Positions 32,614 to 40,156 of a stretch of 64,000 bases of DNA are shown here, one piece after another. Both the position numbers and the translations under genes were made by a program. Under the pieces are notes generated by a model. That model was not told the origin of the DNA. It did not search any database and saw only the letters and a list, made by a program, of their open reading frames with translations. The stretch is taken from contig DASQAF010000040.1 of the NCBI GenBank assembly GCA_035635855.1, positions 186,001-250,000 on the forward strand. Reading direction: 5' to 3'. Numbering within the stretch: the stretch's first letter is position 1; every line of letters begins with the position of its first letter. The stretch is from UBA11740 sp035635855. GTDB lineage: Bacteria > Acidobacteriota > Blastocatellia > Pyrinomonadales > Pyrinomonadaceae.

Positions 32614-33372
32614 TCGGTTTCCCCGCAGGGAAACGATCTCGACTATTCAAAATTCCTGCACAGCAGTCAGCGTCACGCCTCGGTTGCCTGCTCCAATTGT
32701 CATCATCGCTCAGACAACTCTGCGCGGCCGAGCTTTCCCGGCCACAAAGACTGCACCGGATGTCACCTGTCACAGTTCACCACTCCCAATGTGCCGATGT
32801 GCTCGATCTGCCATATGAACGTCAACGGAAATAATCCGCCGCTGAAAGCATTTCCCGATCAATTCAAGGAGAGCTTTAACCTGAAGTTCGATCACGCACA
32901 GCACCTGAGCGGTGCTGCTCGGCCAAAGAGTGGTTGCTCGTCCTGTCATGGCTCGCCGTTGAGGCGCGGGGTGGGGTTGTCGATTCCCAACGGACTTTCG
33001 GCGCACAACCAATGCTACGAATGTCACACCCCCAACGCCCAATCCAAGGGACGGGACATCGCCGCGTGCAGTGTCTGTCACGATCAGAAAACTTACGCCA
33101 GGACTCCAACTGACGCCGCCGCTTTTCGCTTCGCTTTCAGCCATGCCCAGCACAGCGCGCGCCAACGGCTCGGCTGTAGCGACTGTCACAATTACACGGC
33201 CAGCCTGCCGCAACGGCGACAAGTCAGTTCGCCGCGCGCTCAGGAACATTTCCCGGCGGGAAACAACACCTGCGCAACCTGTCACAATGGCCGGCGCGCG
33301 TTCGGCGGCGATTTGGATTTCAAGAATTGCCGGCGTTGCCACACGGGGTCAACATTTCGAATCGGAGGGTGA
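32554..33372 (+). CDS. Nonahaem c-type cytochrome, secreted
   Basis: 272 residues. The signal peptide is MIRRLIAIPIFSFFLFPFSF with cleavage near SVSPQ, and its core is encoded by a family D repeat arm. Nine CxxCH motifs follow (CSNCH, CTGCH, CSICH, CSSCH, CYECH, CSVCH, CSDCH, CATCH, CRRCH), about one haem per 28 residues, with extra histidines for distal ligation (FDHAQHL, FSHAQHS). The high haem density resembles periplasmic shuttle cytochromes of the c7/c3 type expanded by repetition. The same strand and close spacing suggest an operon with the flanking cytochromes. Confidence 0.9.
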   Translation: MIRRLIAIPIFSFFLFPFSFSVSPQGNDLDYSKFLHSSQRHASVACSNCHHRSDNSARPSFPGHKDCTGCHLSQFTTPNVPMCSICHMNVNGNNPPLKAFPDQFKESFNLKFDHAQHLSGAARPKSGCSSCHGSPLRRGVGLSIPNGLSAHNQCYECHTPNAQSKGRDIAACSVCHDQKTYARTPTDAAAFRFAFSHAQHSARQRLGCSDCHNYTASLPQRRQVSSPRAQEHFPAGNNTCATCHNGRRAFGGDLDFKNCRRCHTGSTFRIGG

Positions 33373-33390
33373 ACTCATTTCGGAAAGGAT

Positions 33391-33480
33391 CTAACCGCAT
33401 AGGACACAGAAGAATTCGCAGAGGAAAAGTCTTTCTCGGCGAGCTCTGCGAAAATCCTCTGTGACCTCCGTGGTTAATTG
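33391..33480. repeat. Dispersed palindrome family A
   Basis: CTAACCGCATAGGACACAGA and TCTGTGACCTCCGTGGTTAA form an imperfect inverted repeat between two cytochrome genes. The longest frame of the next gene begins inside it, which argues against that start. Confidence 0.7.
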
Positions 33481-33604
33481 TGGTCAGAGTGCAGGTGCCT
33501 TTAGAGAAAACGAGCCTGGTCGCGACCGCATCGAACTCGATGTGATTGACAAGCTTTCGCTCACGTCCATAAGATTGGCGCGACTGCCGAGGGGGGACAG
33601 ATAC

Positions 33605-34180
33605 GTGAAGCGGCTGCTAATTATCTTGATAATAGTATTGAGTGGTGTGCTTACTTTTGTGGTTGCTAACGCCGCCCGCAATTCGACTTTCAGCCAGGAG
33701 ATCCCCAAGGAAGGCAAAGAGCAGCCGAAAAAAGTAAAACTCGACACCGACAGTCTTGACGATAAGTGGGGCGAAGTCGCCTTCGATCACGAAACTCACA
33801 CGCTCAAGAATTACACTCCTGACGGAAAGACTGCCGGCACCTGCATCGAATGTCATCACACCGATCAGCCTAAAGAAAATCTCAAACCGCCGTTGGTGAC
33901 TTCGGAAAGAAAAGTGGTGCTCACCGCTGAGGTTTTGAAGGAGGCCGCGGCCGGACCCGTCAAGATGTGTCGCGGATGTCATCTCCAGGCCGGCGACGAA
34001 AGCAAGCCGCTCCCGGTGATCAGCAGGGACGGCAAACAACTGAAGCTCGATAACGAAGTTGCCTATCACACTAATTGCTTTGCGTGCCACGACGCCGCGA
34101 TCAAAGCCCGCCCTGATTTAGCTACGAAGATTTCCGGCTCTGATCCCAAAGGCTGTGGGAAGTGTCACGTAGCGAAGTGA
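33605..34180 (+). CDS. Tetrahaem cytochrome c (c3-like)
   Basis: 191 residues from GTG 33605, preceded by GAGGGGGG about 8 bases upstream. The frame is open to 33461, but that start lies in a repeat. A signal anchor (KRLLIILIIVLSGVLTFVVA) is followed by four CxxCH motifs (CIECH, CRGCH, CFACH, CGKCH) with FDHETH and AYHTN histidines as probable sixth ligands. The arrangement resembles class III (c3-type) tetrahaem cytochromes. It is probably a periplasmic carrier linking the larger cytochromes to the membrane proteins encoded on the opposite strand downstream. Confidence 0.88.
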   Translation: MKRLLIILIIVLSGVLTFVVANAARNSTFSQEIPKEGKEQPKKVKLDTDSLDDKWGEVAFDHETHTLKNYTPDGKTAGTCIECHHTDQPKENLKPPLVTSERKVVLTAEVLKEAAAGPVKMCRGCHLQAGDESKPLPVISRDGKQLKLDNEVAYHTNCFACHDAAIKARPDLATKISGSDPKGCGKCHVAK

Positions 34181-34184
34181 GATT

Positions 34185-34287
34185 TTTTGGAGTGCGGTGG
34201 CAAGCGCAGCGCGACACCGCTTTAGATATCTCTTGGCATTGAAACCAAAGCGCTGTCGCCGCTTCGCTCTGCCGGCGCACTCCAAAT
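34185..34287. repeat. Dispersed palindrome family H (TTTGGAGTGCGGTGGC type)
   Basis: TTGGAGTGCGGTGGCAAGCG and GCTCTGCCGGCGCACTCCAA, each followed or preceded by GACACCGC/GCTGTCGC words, form a long inverted repeat between the convergent tetrahaem and FHA-cytochrome genes. It could also act as a terminator-like structure. Confidence 0.75.
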
Positions 34288-34291
34288 TCAA

Positions 34292-35755
34292 TCAGCTCCC
34301 CGCCAGTAAATTCGGATTCCAGTGTCGCTTGTCCCGCGTGTGTTGCACGTGGCACGAGGTGCAGTTGGGTTTGTCAGAGGCGATCACCTGATGCTTCGCG
34401 CGAGGATCGGGCTGGCCGTTATGACACTTGGCGCAGGTAGTGCGCGGAGTTGCAAGGTCGGGCGGAGTGAAAGAGTTATGACAGCTCGAGCAGCTCAACT
34501 CGCCGTTCTTGTTTCCCGCTAACCCTCCGATAGCCTTGACGCGATAGAGATGTACGGTATGAAACTGCTTGCTGCGCCACTGGTCCTCCGTATCGCTCGG
34601 TAGACGCTCGAGTTTTAAAGTCGCCTTTCGCTGCGCCAGCTCGTCCGCGTCAATCCCCTTCCATTTCCAATGCCCATCGACCACTGGATATCCAAAGGCT
34701 CCGCCGTGAGGAGTGCCGACGCTCTTCCCGCCATAAACCTTCCGGTTTTGATCGTTGTGACATTCGGCACAGGATAAGAGCGCGCCGTCGATGGCTCTGA
34801 ATTGCGCGCCGCGGTGTTCGGCATGACAATCCACACAACCAATTCCCGCGTTCATGTGCGACGGGATCACAGTTCCCACGAAAGCTTCGGTCGTGTGACA
34901 TGACGTGCACTTCGCCTCCATGCTGGTTCTTAACGCATGACACGACGTGCAAGAACCGGCGTTAGCTCGATTCGCAATTGGCGGAAACGAAATGGGCTGC
35001 TCACGCATGTGCGCGTCAGAGATTGGCGCCGGCGTGAATGCCGAGGCGTAGAAGAGCGCGCCGGCCGCGGTTAGTAGGACGACCGGAATTACGCCCCAGA
35101 GCATAAGCGACAGCGGCCAGCGCCGTGTCAGATCCGTAGTCGGCATCCAAACGGACTGGGCCTTGCCCGAGGGCCGGCCAAGCAAAGGAAAAAGTGGAGA
35201 AGGCTTGATCGTTTTGGTGGCCGCGGTAATACGCTTGTCCCAAAAGACGTCCAGCGCTTTGGAGCCCGACGCCGCCGGCCTGGGTTTTCGCGGAGGCGGT
35301 AATTTGTGCGCGCCCGACTGGGCCGGTGCATCCGGCGCCGTGCTCGGCAACTCAAGCGACATCGTCGTTGGCAACTCCCAAAGTCCCGAGGCCTCGCGCC
35401 GAATTACCGCGTCGCCGGCCGTCGCGGCGATTTGCAGCGATACTTTGATCACCAACGCGCCTTGCGCAATATCAATATTCAAAGCGAATGGGCCAACACC
35501 CAACACATCGCCGGCCGCGAGGGCCTGGTAATCCTCGAGTTTTTCGCCATTGAGCAGGATGGGATTCGCGGGCCGCAGATTGCGGATGTAAAAGTCGCTC
35601 TCGGCGTTGGTGATTCCGGCATGAAGCCGCGACACCGAAGGATGGTTAAGCAGCACCTCGCAGGTCGGGAGCCGACCGACCAGCAAGCCTTCGGCTACGA
35701 TCGTAACGGGATCGACCTGTAAGTCTTCGCGAATGATGATGAAGGTTGATTCCAT
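34292..35755 (-). CDS. FHA domain fused to heptahaem cytochrome c
   Basis: 487 residues. Residues ~1-105 form an FHA domain (GLLVGRLPTCEVLLNHPSVS, then RLHAGI and NPILLNGEKL) that should read phosphothreonine in the cytoplasm. A Pro/Ser-rich linker reaches a membrane helix at ~212-238 (SLMLWGVIPVVLLTAAGALF). The periplasmic half has seven CxxCH motifs (two CTSCH near 270, CVDCH, CAECH, CSSCH, CAKCH, CTSCH). A single polypeptide thus joins a cytosolic phosphopeptide reader to a periplasmic electron carrier. It is co-oriented with the cNMP/Fe-S/cytochrome gene upstream, from which it is separated by a DUF559 gene flanked by repeats. Confidence 0.9.
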   Translation of the reverse strand: MESTFIIIREDLQVDPVTIVAEGLLVGRLPTCEVLLNHPSVSRLHAGITNAESDFYIRNLRPANPILLNGEKLEDYQALAAGDVLGVGPFALNIDIAQGALVIKVSLQIAATAGDAVIRREASGLWELPTTMSLELPSTAPDAPAQSGAHKLPPPRKPRPAASGSKALDVFWDKRITAATKTIKPSPLFPLLGRPSGKAQSVWMPTTDLTRRWPLSLMLWGVIPVVLLTAAGALFYASAFTPAPISDAHMREQPISFPPIANRANAGSCTSCHALRTSMEAKCTSCHTTEAFVGTVIPSHMNAGIGCVDCHAEHRGAQFRAIDGALLSCAECHNDQNRKVYGGKSVGTPHGGAFGYPVVDGHWKWKGIDADELAQRKATLKLERLPSDTEDQWRSKQFHTVHLYRVKAIGGLAGNKNGELSCSSCHNSFTPPDLATPRTTCAKCHNGQPDPRAKHQVIASDKPNCTSCHVQHTRDKRHWNPNLLAGS

Positions 35756-35786
35756 ATCAACAACTGGTCCGTAGCAGTTGGCTTAG

Positions 35787-35890
35787 CTCCCTCTCCCCCT
35801 GGGAGAGGGCTGGGGAGAGGGCTTTGTGCCGTTATCCGCCTCAGCTACGCCCCTTTTTCCCCAGCCCTTCTCCTAGAGGGAGAAGGGAGA
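35787..35890. repeat. Dispersed palindrome family F (CCCTTCTCCC type), downstream of DUF559
   Basis: CTCCCTCTCCCCCTGGGAGA and CCCCAGCCCTTCTCCTAGAG with GGAGAAGGGAGA are internally palindromic and also partly complementary to each other. The right part encodes the last residues of the DUF559 protein. A second family F element lies at 36301 beyond the gene's start. Confidence 0.75.
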
Positions 35891-36255
35891 AATCGGACGA
35901 TCTTCTCAATCACGTTCTTAGTCTCAGTCAGGATTTGCTGGTTGGTGAAGCGCAACACTCGGACACCCTGGCCGATCATAAATGCGTCACGGTTCTTGTC
36001 GTGATGCCACTGCTCGTTCGGCTGATGAACCGGCCCATCGCACTCAACTACGAGTGATGCTTCGTGACAATAGAAGTCAGCAACGTAATCACCAAATTGA
36101 TGCTGCCGTCTGAATTTGTATCCCAGTAACTGACGATTTCGAATTAGTTCCCACAGCACCGCTTCCGCGGATGTTTGTTTCTTTCGCAGTTCACGGGCGA
36201 GCTCTTTCAAGCCCGCAAACTGGTAATCACCACGATATTGTCTTTCCTTTCTCAC
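35845..36255 (-). CDS. DUF559 endonuclease-fold protein, flanked by repeats
   Basis: 136 residues. The DUF559/MTES_1575 family has a restriction-endonuclease-like fold related to very-short-patch-repair nucleases. It is seen here as LARELRKKQTSAEAVLWELI, GYKFRRQHQFGDYVADFYC (an Asp/Tyr catalytic-region motif), LVVECDGPVHQ (the conserved E-x-D/G core) and FMIGQGVRVLRFTNQQIL. The C-terminal FLPSPSRRRAGEKGA is encoded by a family F repeat. A similar repeat lies just before the start. Members are often embedded in such repeats and may move with them or cut DNA. The gene interrupts what looks like an electron-transfer gene pair. Confidence 0.85.
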   Translation of the reverse strand: MRKERQYRGDYQFAGLKELARELRKKQTSAEAVLWELIRNRQLLGYKFRRQHQFGDYVADFYCHEASLVVECDGPVHQPNEQWHHDKNRDAFMIGQGVRVLRFTNQQILTETKNVIEKIVRFLPSPSRRRAGEKGA

Positions 36256-36300
36256 CAGCTTTCCTCCGAAGCACGAGAGAGAATTTGTTGACTGTTATCG

Positions 36301-36355
36301 CCTGGCTATGCCCCCTCATCCCCAACCCTTCTCCCAAAGGGAGAAGGGAGAAACA
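36301..36355. repeat. Dispersed palindrome family F, upstream of DUF559
   Basis: CCCCAACCCTTCTCCCAAAG followed by GGAGAAGGGAGAAA is a compact hairpin-forming element, about 45 bases upstream of the DUF559 start. It shares the CCCAxCCCTTCTCC word with the element at 35787. Confidence 0.75.
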
Positions 36356-36378
36356 GCCCTTGACCACTAAACTGATCC

Positions 36379-38832
36379 TTATCTCACCTTAAAGAACACC
36401 ACTTGAACAATATGCGCAGCCAGGAGCGCCAGCATCACTGAAGTCGAAATCACGTGCGGCGCCAACCATACTTTTAGCAGCCGGTGAAGATAGATTAGCG
36501 ACTCGACGCGCCGCAATGTAACGCTTCGTTCGACTGCTTTCAAAAACAGCCCGCGCTTTTCTTTTTCACCAAGCGTGTCCATTTCGGATTTGAAGTACAG
36601 GCGCGCCCTGGCCAGCGATGCAGTCAGTTCTTCTCGTCGCAGGTACTGGTTCAGCAAATAAGAAAGCGAAGAGAAATGCCGCCGCACCTTTCGCTCGATC
36701 AAATCACGCAACTGCTCGTCGGCATTGCCGACTATGGTCGCCAACTCTTCGCGCAGCTCAGATCGGCGTCCTTCGAGATCTTCGATCAGCAAAGGGTCGC
36801 CTTCGATGCTGGTCATAATGCGCGGCACGACCAGATAACAAGACATACCGAAGAGGCCGGTGACGATGACGGCGTCAAACCAAAGCATTAAGACCATCGG
36901 CAGTAAGCCGCCGCCGTGACTGCCGCCGTGAATCAAAAGCACGATGCCTGCGAGCACGCCGAGATAGATGTGCCCCAGCAACCAGTAACGCAGGGCGCCG
37001 GCTCGCCGGCGATAAATCGGTTTGCGCGCCGGGTAAGTCATTGCCGCCGCAATCCCGACCAGTCCCACCAGACCGGTGACCCAACGCATCGTCAACCAGG
37101 TTCCACGAAGATGTTGACTAAACCCGTAATGCCATAGCGCCCAGACGATCAATCCGGTGACTGCGATCACCAGGGCGGTACCGGCGATATGCCAGGTCCG
37201 CGCAATCGGATCGCTCTTGTGAATGTTGCGCCCAATGGCGTGGGTCTGATCGCGAAAAACCAGGCCCAGCGTCTTTTCTATCTCGCCAAAATATTCCTGC
37301 GGATTGACTCGCACCAGGGCGCCGGTCGGGCAATTCTCTTCACAGGAATATGCGGAGCGCTTGGCTCCATCCGGATTCAGCGGCGTGCTCCCGCACAGGT
37401 TGCACTTGATCGCCACCATGTCGTCGGCCTCGGCCGCCGGAGCAGGTTTGGGCGCCCGGACGCTGAACAGGTTCTTGACTCGTTCAGTTAGATTGAGGTG
37501 GGCAGGCGCAGGCGCGTCGCGTGGCACCATCGAGATCGCGTTGTAAGGACATTGCGTCGCGCAGTCAAAACAGCCGATGCAGGTATGCGGATCGATGTCC
37601 ACCTGTCCCTTGGGATCGCGAAAGATGGCGCCGGTCGGACAGCCGGTCAGGCACTCGGGATCTTTACAGTGCATGCATACCGAGGGAGCCAGCACGTGTT
37701 GAGTTGCCTTACTGCCAAGCTGGACCGGGCGTTCGATGTGGATGCCCCGACGCAAGAGCCGCGATTGACCATGAACCTTATGACAGGCCAAAGAACAGTT
37801 ACCACAGCGCACGCACTTATCCATGTCCATCACCAGCAGATTGACCGCGTCAACGATGCCGGTCGCGATTTCCTTTTCGGCGGCCGTCAAGACGTCTGTC
37901 TGCGCGCGCTCGCGTAAGCCGGTATCGTCATCGGCCACCGAAAATTCAGCAAACGCCTTTCGTACCCGTTCGCAGAGTTGTGGATCCTGACGCAGCCTGG
38001 ACAACGGAATTTCCAGCACTTCGGTTCGCGCCATTAGCGCCGCGGAATACTCCCAGGCAGCCTGACCCGCGAGAGCTTCCAGGCCGAGGCAGTTGCCCGC
38101 GCCCAGAAAATCTTCGGGAACCAGTGTGCTCGGCCCCGCACTTTCAGTGATGTCCTGGTAGATAGGAAAGCCGCGGACTCGCCGCACCCAGCCGCCGCAA
38201 ATCAGGAAGAGTTTTTCGATGGGCTTTCCTTCTTCGACCAGCAGGTGATGTTTGCCGTACACCATGAACTGCGCCAGGTTCCCCAGCGCCACCAGCTCGA
38301 TCGCGCTCAGGGCGATGCCGGCTGCTTCCTGAATCGCGGCTATGGTGTTTCCCAGACCATGCGCTCGATAGGTGGCGTCAATTTTTTCGGCGAATTTTTT
38401 CAGCGACCTCAACAGTCTGAGCGCTGGCCGCACCAATTCGATTACCGTTACGGAGCCGCCGTCGGCCGGGACGATTATCGTGGCGTTGCGGGGCACGCCC
38501 GCCAGAATCGATCGCTCGCCAAAGCAGGTCCCGGGCGCAATCGCTCCGACCTTATGGTTTTCACCGCTCTCGTCCGAGACCAGGACGTGCAGCGCGCCGT
38601 CAACTGAAAGATAAAAAGTGTTTCCGCCCCAGTCGCCTTCTCGCACGACGACTTCGCCGGGCGAGTAGGTAAGCAACCGCGCGTAAGGACCGATCTGCTT
38701 GCCGCCGGATACCTTACCTTCCACGATCATCTTGAGGTTGTTCTTGTTCTTTTCCTCGAGCAGTTCAGCGACGATCTCAATTCTCTTGATCGCATCCAGA
38801 ATGGCTTCGGGATTGGCGTTTTGCTTGGGCAT
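36379..38832 (-). CDS. Twin cNMP-binding domain / 4Fe-4S / membrane cytochrome b-like fusion
   Basis: 817 residues. Two cyclic-nucleotide-binding-type beta barrels lie at ~50-130 (SPGEVVVREGDWGGNTFYLS, GERSILAGVPRNATI) and ~190-290 (HLLVEEGKPIEKLFLICGGW). A DmsB/HybA-type ferredoxin domain with four cysteine clusters follows at ~340-505 (CVRCGNCSLAC, CMHCKDPECLTGC, CIGCFDCATQC, CNLC...CEENCP). Four to five membrane helices (~547-670 and ~790-812) contain paired histidines (GHIYLGVLAGIVLLIHGGSH, LHRLLKVWLAPH, LLAAHIVQ) suited to b-type haems. The helices are split by a coiled-coil at ~675-775. It probably moves electrons between quinone and cytoplasmic Fe-S partners and may be gated by a nucleotide. 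The second barrel lacks an obvious arginine phosphate-binding motif. Confidence 0.88.
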   Translation of the reverse strand: MPKQNANPEAILDAIKRIEIVAELLEEKNKNNLKMIVEGKVSGGKQIGPYARLLTYSPGEVVVREGDWGGNTFYLSVDGALHVLVSDESGENHKVGAIAPGTCFGERSILAGVPRNATIIVPADGGSVTVIELVRPALRLLRSLKKFAEKIDATYRAHGLGNTIAAIQEAAGIALSAIELVALGNLAQFMVYGKHHLLVEEGKPIEKLFLICGGWVRRVRGFPIYQDITESAGPSTLVPEDFLGAGNCLGLEALAGQAAWEYSAALMARTEVLEIPLSRLRQDPQLCERVRKAFAEFSVADDDTGLRERAQTDVLTAAEKEIATGIVDAVNLLVMDMDKCVRCGNCSLACHKVHGQSRLLRRGIHIERPVQLGSKATQHVLAPSVCMHCKDPECLTGCPTGAIFRDPKGQVDIDPHTCIGCFDCATQCPYNAISMVPRDAPAPAHLNLTERVKNLFSVRAPKPAPAAEADDMVAIKCNLCGSTPLNPDGAKRSAYSCEENCPTGALVRVNPQEYFGEIEKTLGLVFRDQTHAIGRNIHKSDPIARTWHIAGTALVIAVTGLIVWALWHYGFSQHLRGTWLTMRWVTGLVGLVGIAAAMTYPARKPIYRRRAGALRYWLLGHIYLGVLAGIVLLIHGGSHGGGLLPMVLMLWFDAVIVTGLFGMSCYLVVPRIMTSIEGDPLLIEDLEGRRSELREELATIVGNADEQLRDLIERKVRRHFSSLSYLLNQYLRREELTASLARARLYFKSEMDTLGEKEKRGLFLKAVERSVTLRRVESLIYLHRLLKVWLAPHVISTSVMLALLAAHIVQVVFFKVR

Positions 38833-39046
38833 CGTACTTAGGAACTGTTTGCGAAAGACGGACCGCGACGAATATTAAAAGGACCTGGCCGCGGTCTTGG
38901 GCGCAGCTTAGCATGCGTCGAGTGACTGAGGGAATCCACACACTCTCACGGCGTGGCATTCCCGTTCATAATGGTGGTTGACCTGACCGATACGTGTTAG
39001 CATCCGCGTGTCGCGTGACCAATCTACAACGTCATAATTGGCAGCA

Positions 39047-39961
39047 ATGCTAATCCCGACCTTTCAACTGCGTGCCCTTTCGAAGCGCCGGATGGTTCTG
39101 GCCGGTGTCCTCGTCATTTCGCTGGTATCGATAGCGTGGAGCTTTGGTCGATTTGTGCTCGGCAACGGTGACTTCGAAGGGGCTCCCGCCTTAGGACGCC
39201 AGAAGGCAGAAAGCAAAAAGCTGAATGCAGAGAACAAACCGCTCGAGTCCGGGCACACGTCGTCATCGGCAGCCGGGCTAATCGATTCCGACAACGACGG
39301 CATTCCTGACGCTGCCGAGCTGCGCACGTTTCAGGATCGCGACAGCTTTCGCCGCTGGTTCACAGCGATTGCCGAAATTCAGTTCTACCAACTGAGCGAT
39401 CAGTGGAAGACTGAGCAGCGCGATTGCGCCGGACTGGCGCGGTTTGCGATGCGTGAAGCGCTACGCCGCCACGACCGCATCTGGTTTCAGAAAATGGGCC
39501 AGGGCTATGAAACTGTCGCGCCGGATGTTGCCGGTTTCGATCTGGATCGGAATGCGCTGGGCGAGAAAATCTTTCGCACCGATTTTGGGTCTTTTCATGA
39601 AAGCGACCTGCGCAACGGCCGGTTCTCAGAATTTGCCGATGGTCGCACACTCAAGAATTTCAACAGCGTCTTCGTTAGCCGTGACCGCCGCGAGGCGCAG
39701 CCCGGCGACCTACTCTTTTTCTATCAACCCTGGGTCCAGAAGTATCCCTATCACGTCATGATCTTTCTGGGCGCGCCGCGAATCGCGCCAAACGGCGCGC
39801 CGGATTGGGTTGTCTATCACACTGGCTCGTCGCCTGTTGATCAGGGAACCGTGAAAAAGGTCGAGCTCTCGGTGCTCGATCATCATCCCGACCCGCGCTG
39901 GCGGCCGGTGGAAAGTAATAAGAACTTTCTGGGGTTTTACCGGCTGAAGATTCTTCGGTGA
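39047..39961 (+). CDS. DUF1175 (YfaT-like) protein
   Basis: 304 residues from ATG 39047; TTG 39038 is alternative. An N-terminal membrane segment (MVLAGVLVISLVSIAWSFGR) is followed by ~40 disordered residues that include a repeat-encoded stretch (RQKAESKKLNAEN). A calcium-loop-like DSDNDGIPDAAEL comes next. The DUF1175 domain then has DQWKTEQRDCAGLARFAMRE (a Cys near the start, as in NlpC/P60-like folds) and GDLLFFYQPW plus YPYHVMIFLG (a His). The Cys/His pair suggests a papain-like amidase, but this is inference. In E. coli yfaT lies beside an alpha-2-macroglobulin gene, and the same pairing is seen here. Confidence 0.83.
   Translation: MLIPTFQLRALSKRRMVLAGVLVISLVSIAWSFGRFVLGNGDFEGAPALGRQKAESKKLNAENKPLESGHTSSSAAGLIDSDNDGIPDAAELRTFQDRDSFRRWFTAIAEIQFYQLSDQWKTEQRDCAGLARFAMREALRRHDRIWFQKMGQGYETVAPDVAGFDLDRNALGEKIFRTDFGSFHESDLRNGRFSEFADGRTLKNFNSVFVSRDRREAQPGDLLFFYQPWVQKYPYHVMIFLGAPRIAPNGAPDWVVYHTGSSPVDQGTVKKVELSVLDHHPDPRWRPVESNKNFLGFYRLKILR
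39200..39240. repeat. Half element (GCCAGAAGGCAGAAAGC type) inside the DUF1175 gene
   Basis: CCAGAAGGCAGAAAGCAAAA resembles the left arm of the element at 21446. It is in frame and encodes a short Lys/Glu/Asn-rich stretch in the linker after the membrane segment. Confidence 0.5.
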
Positions 39962-40006
39962 GGTACAGAACCGCTTGCGATGGCAAGCGGGCAAGCGCAA
40001 TGGAGA

Positions 40007-40125
40007 TTGACCACAAAGACACAAAGCACACGAAGGTGAAAACACACGCACTGCAATTCTCGTCCGTTTGTTCTCATTGCTTTCGGTTTTTTCCATCTTT
40101 GTGCCTTCGTGCCTTTGTGGTGAAT
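40007..40125. repeat. Dispersed palindrome family C
   Basis: TTGACCACAAAGACACAAAG and CTTCGTGCCTTTGTGGTGAA are inverted arms about 70 bases apart. It lies between the DUF1175 and alpha-2-macroglobulin genes, with the same word set as the element at 25871. Confidence 0.8.
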
Positions 40126-40156
40126 TTGTCCCCACTTTCTGAGGAGGCAATTGAAC

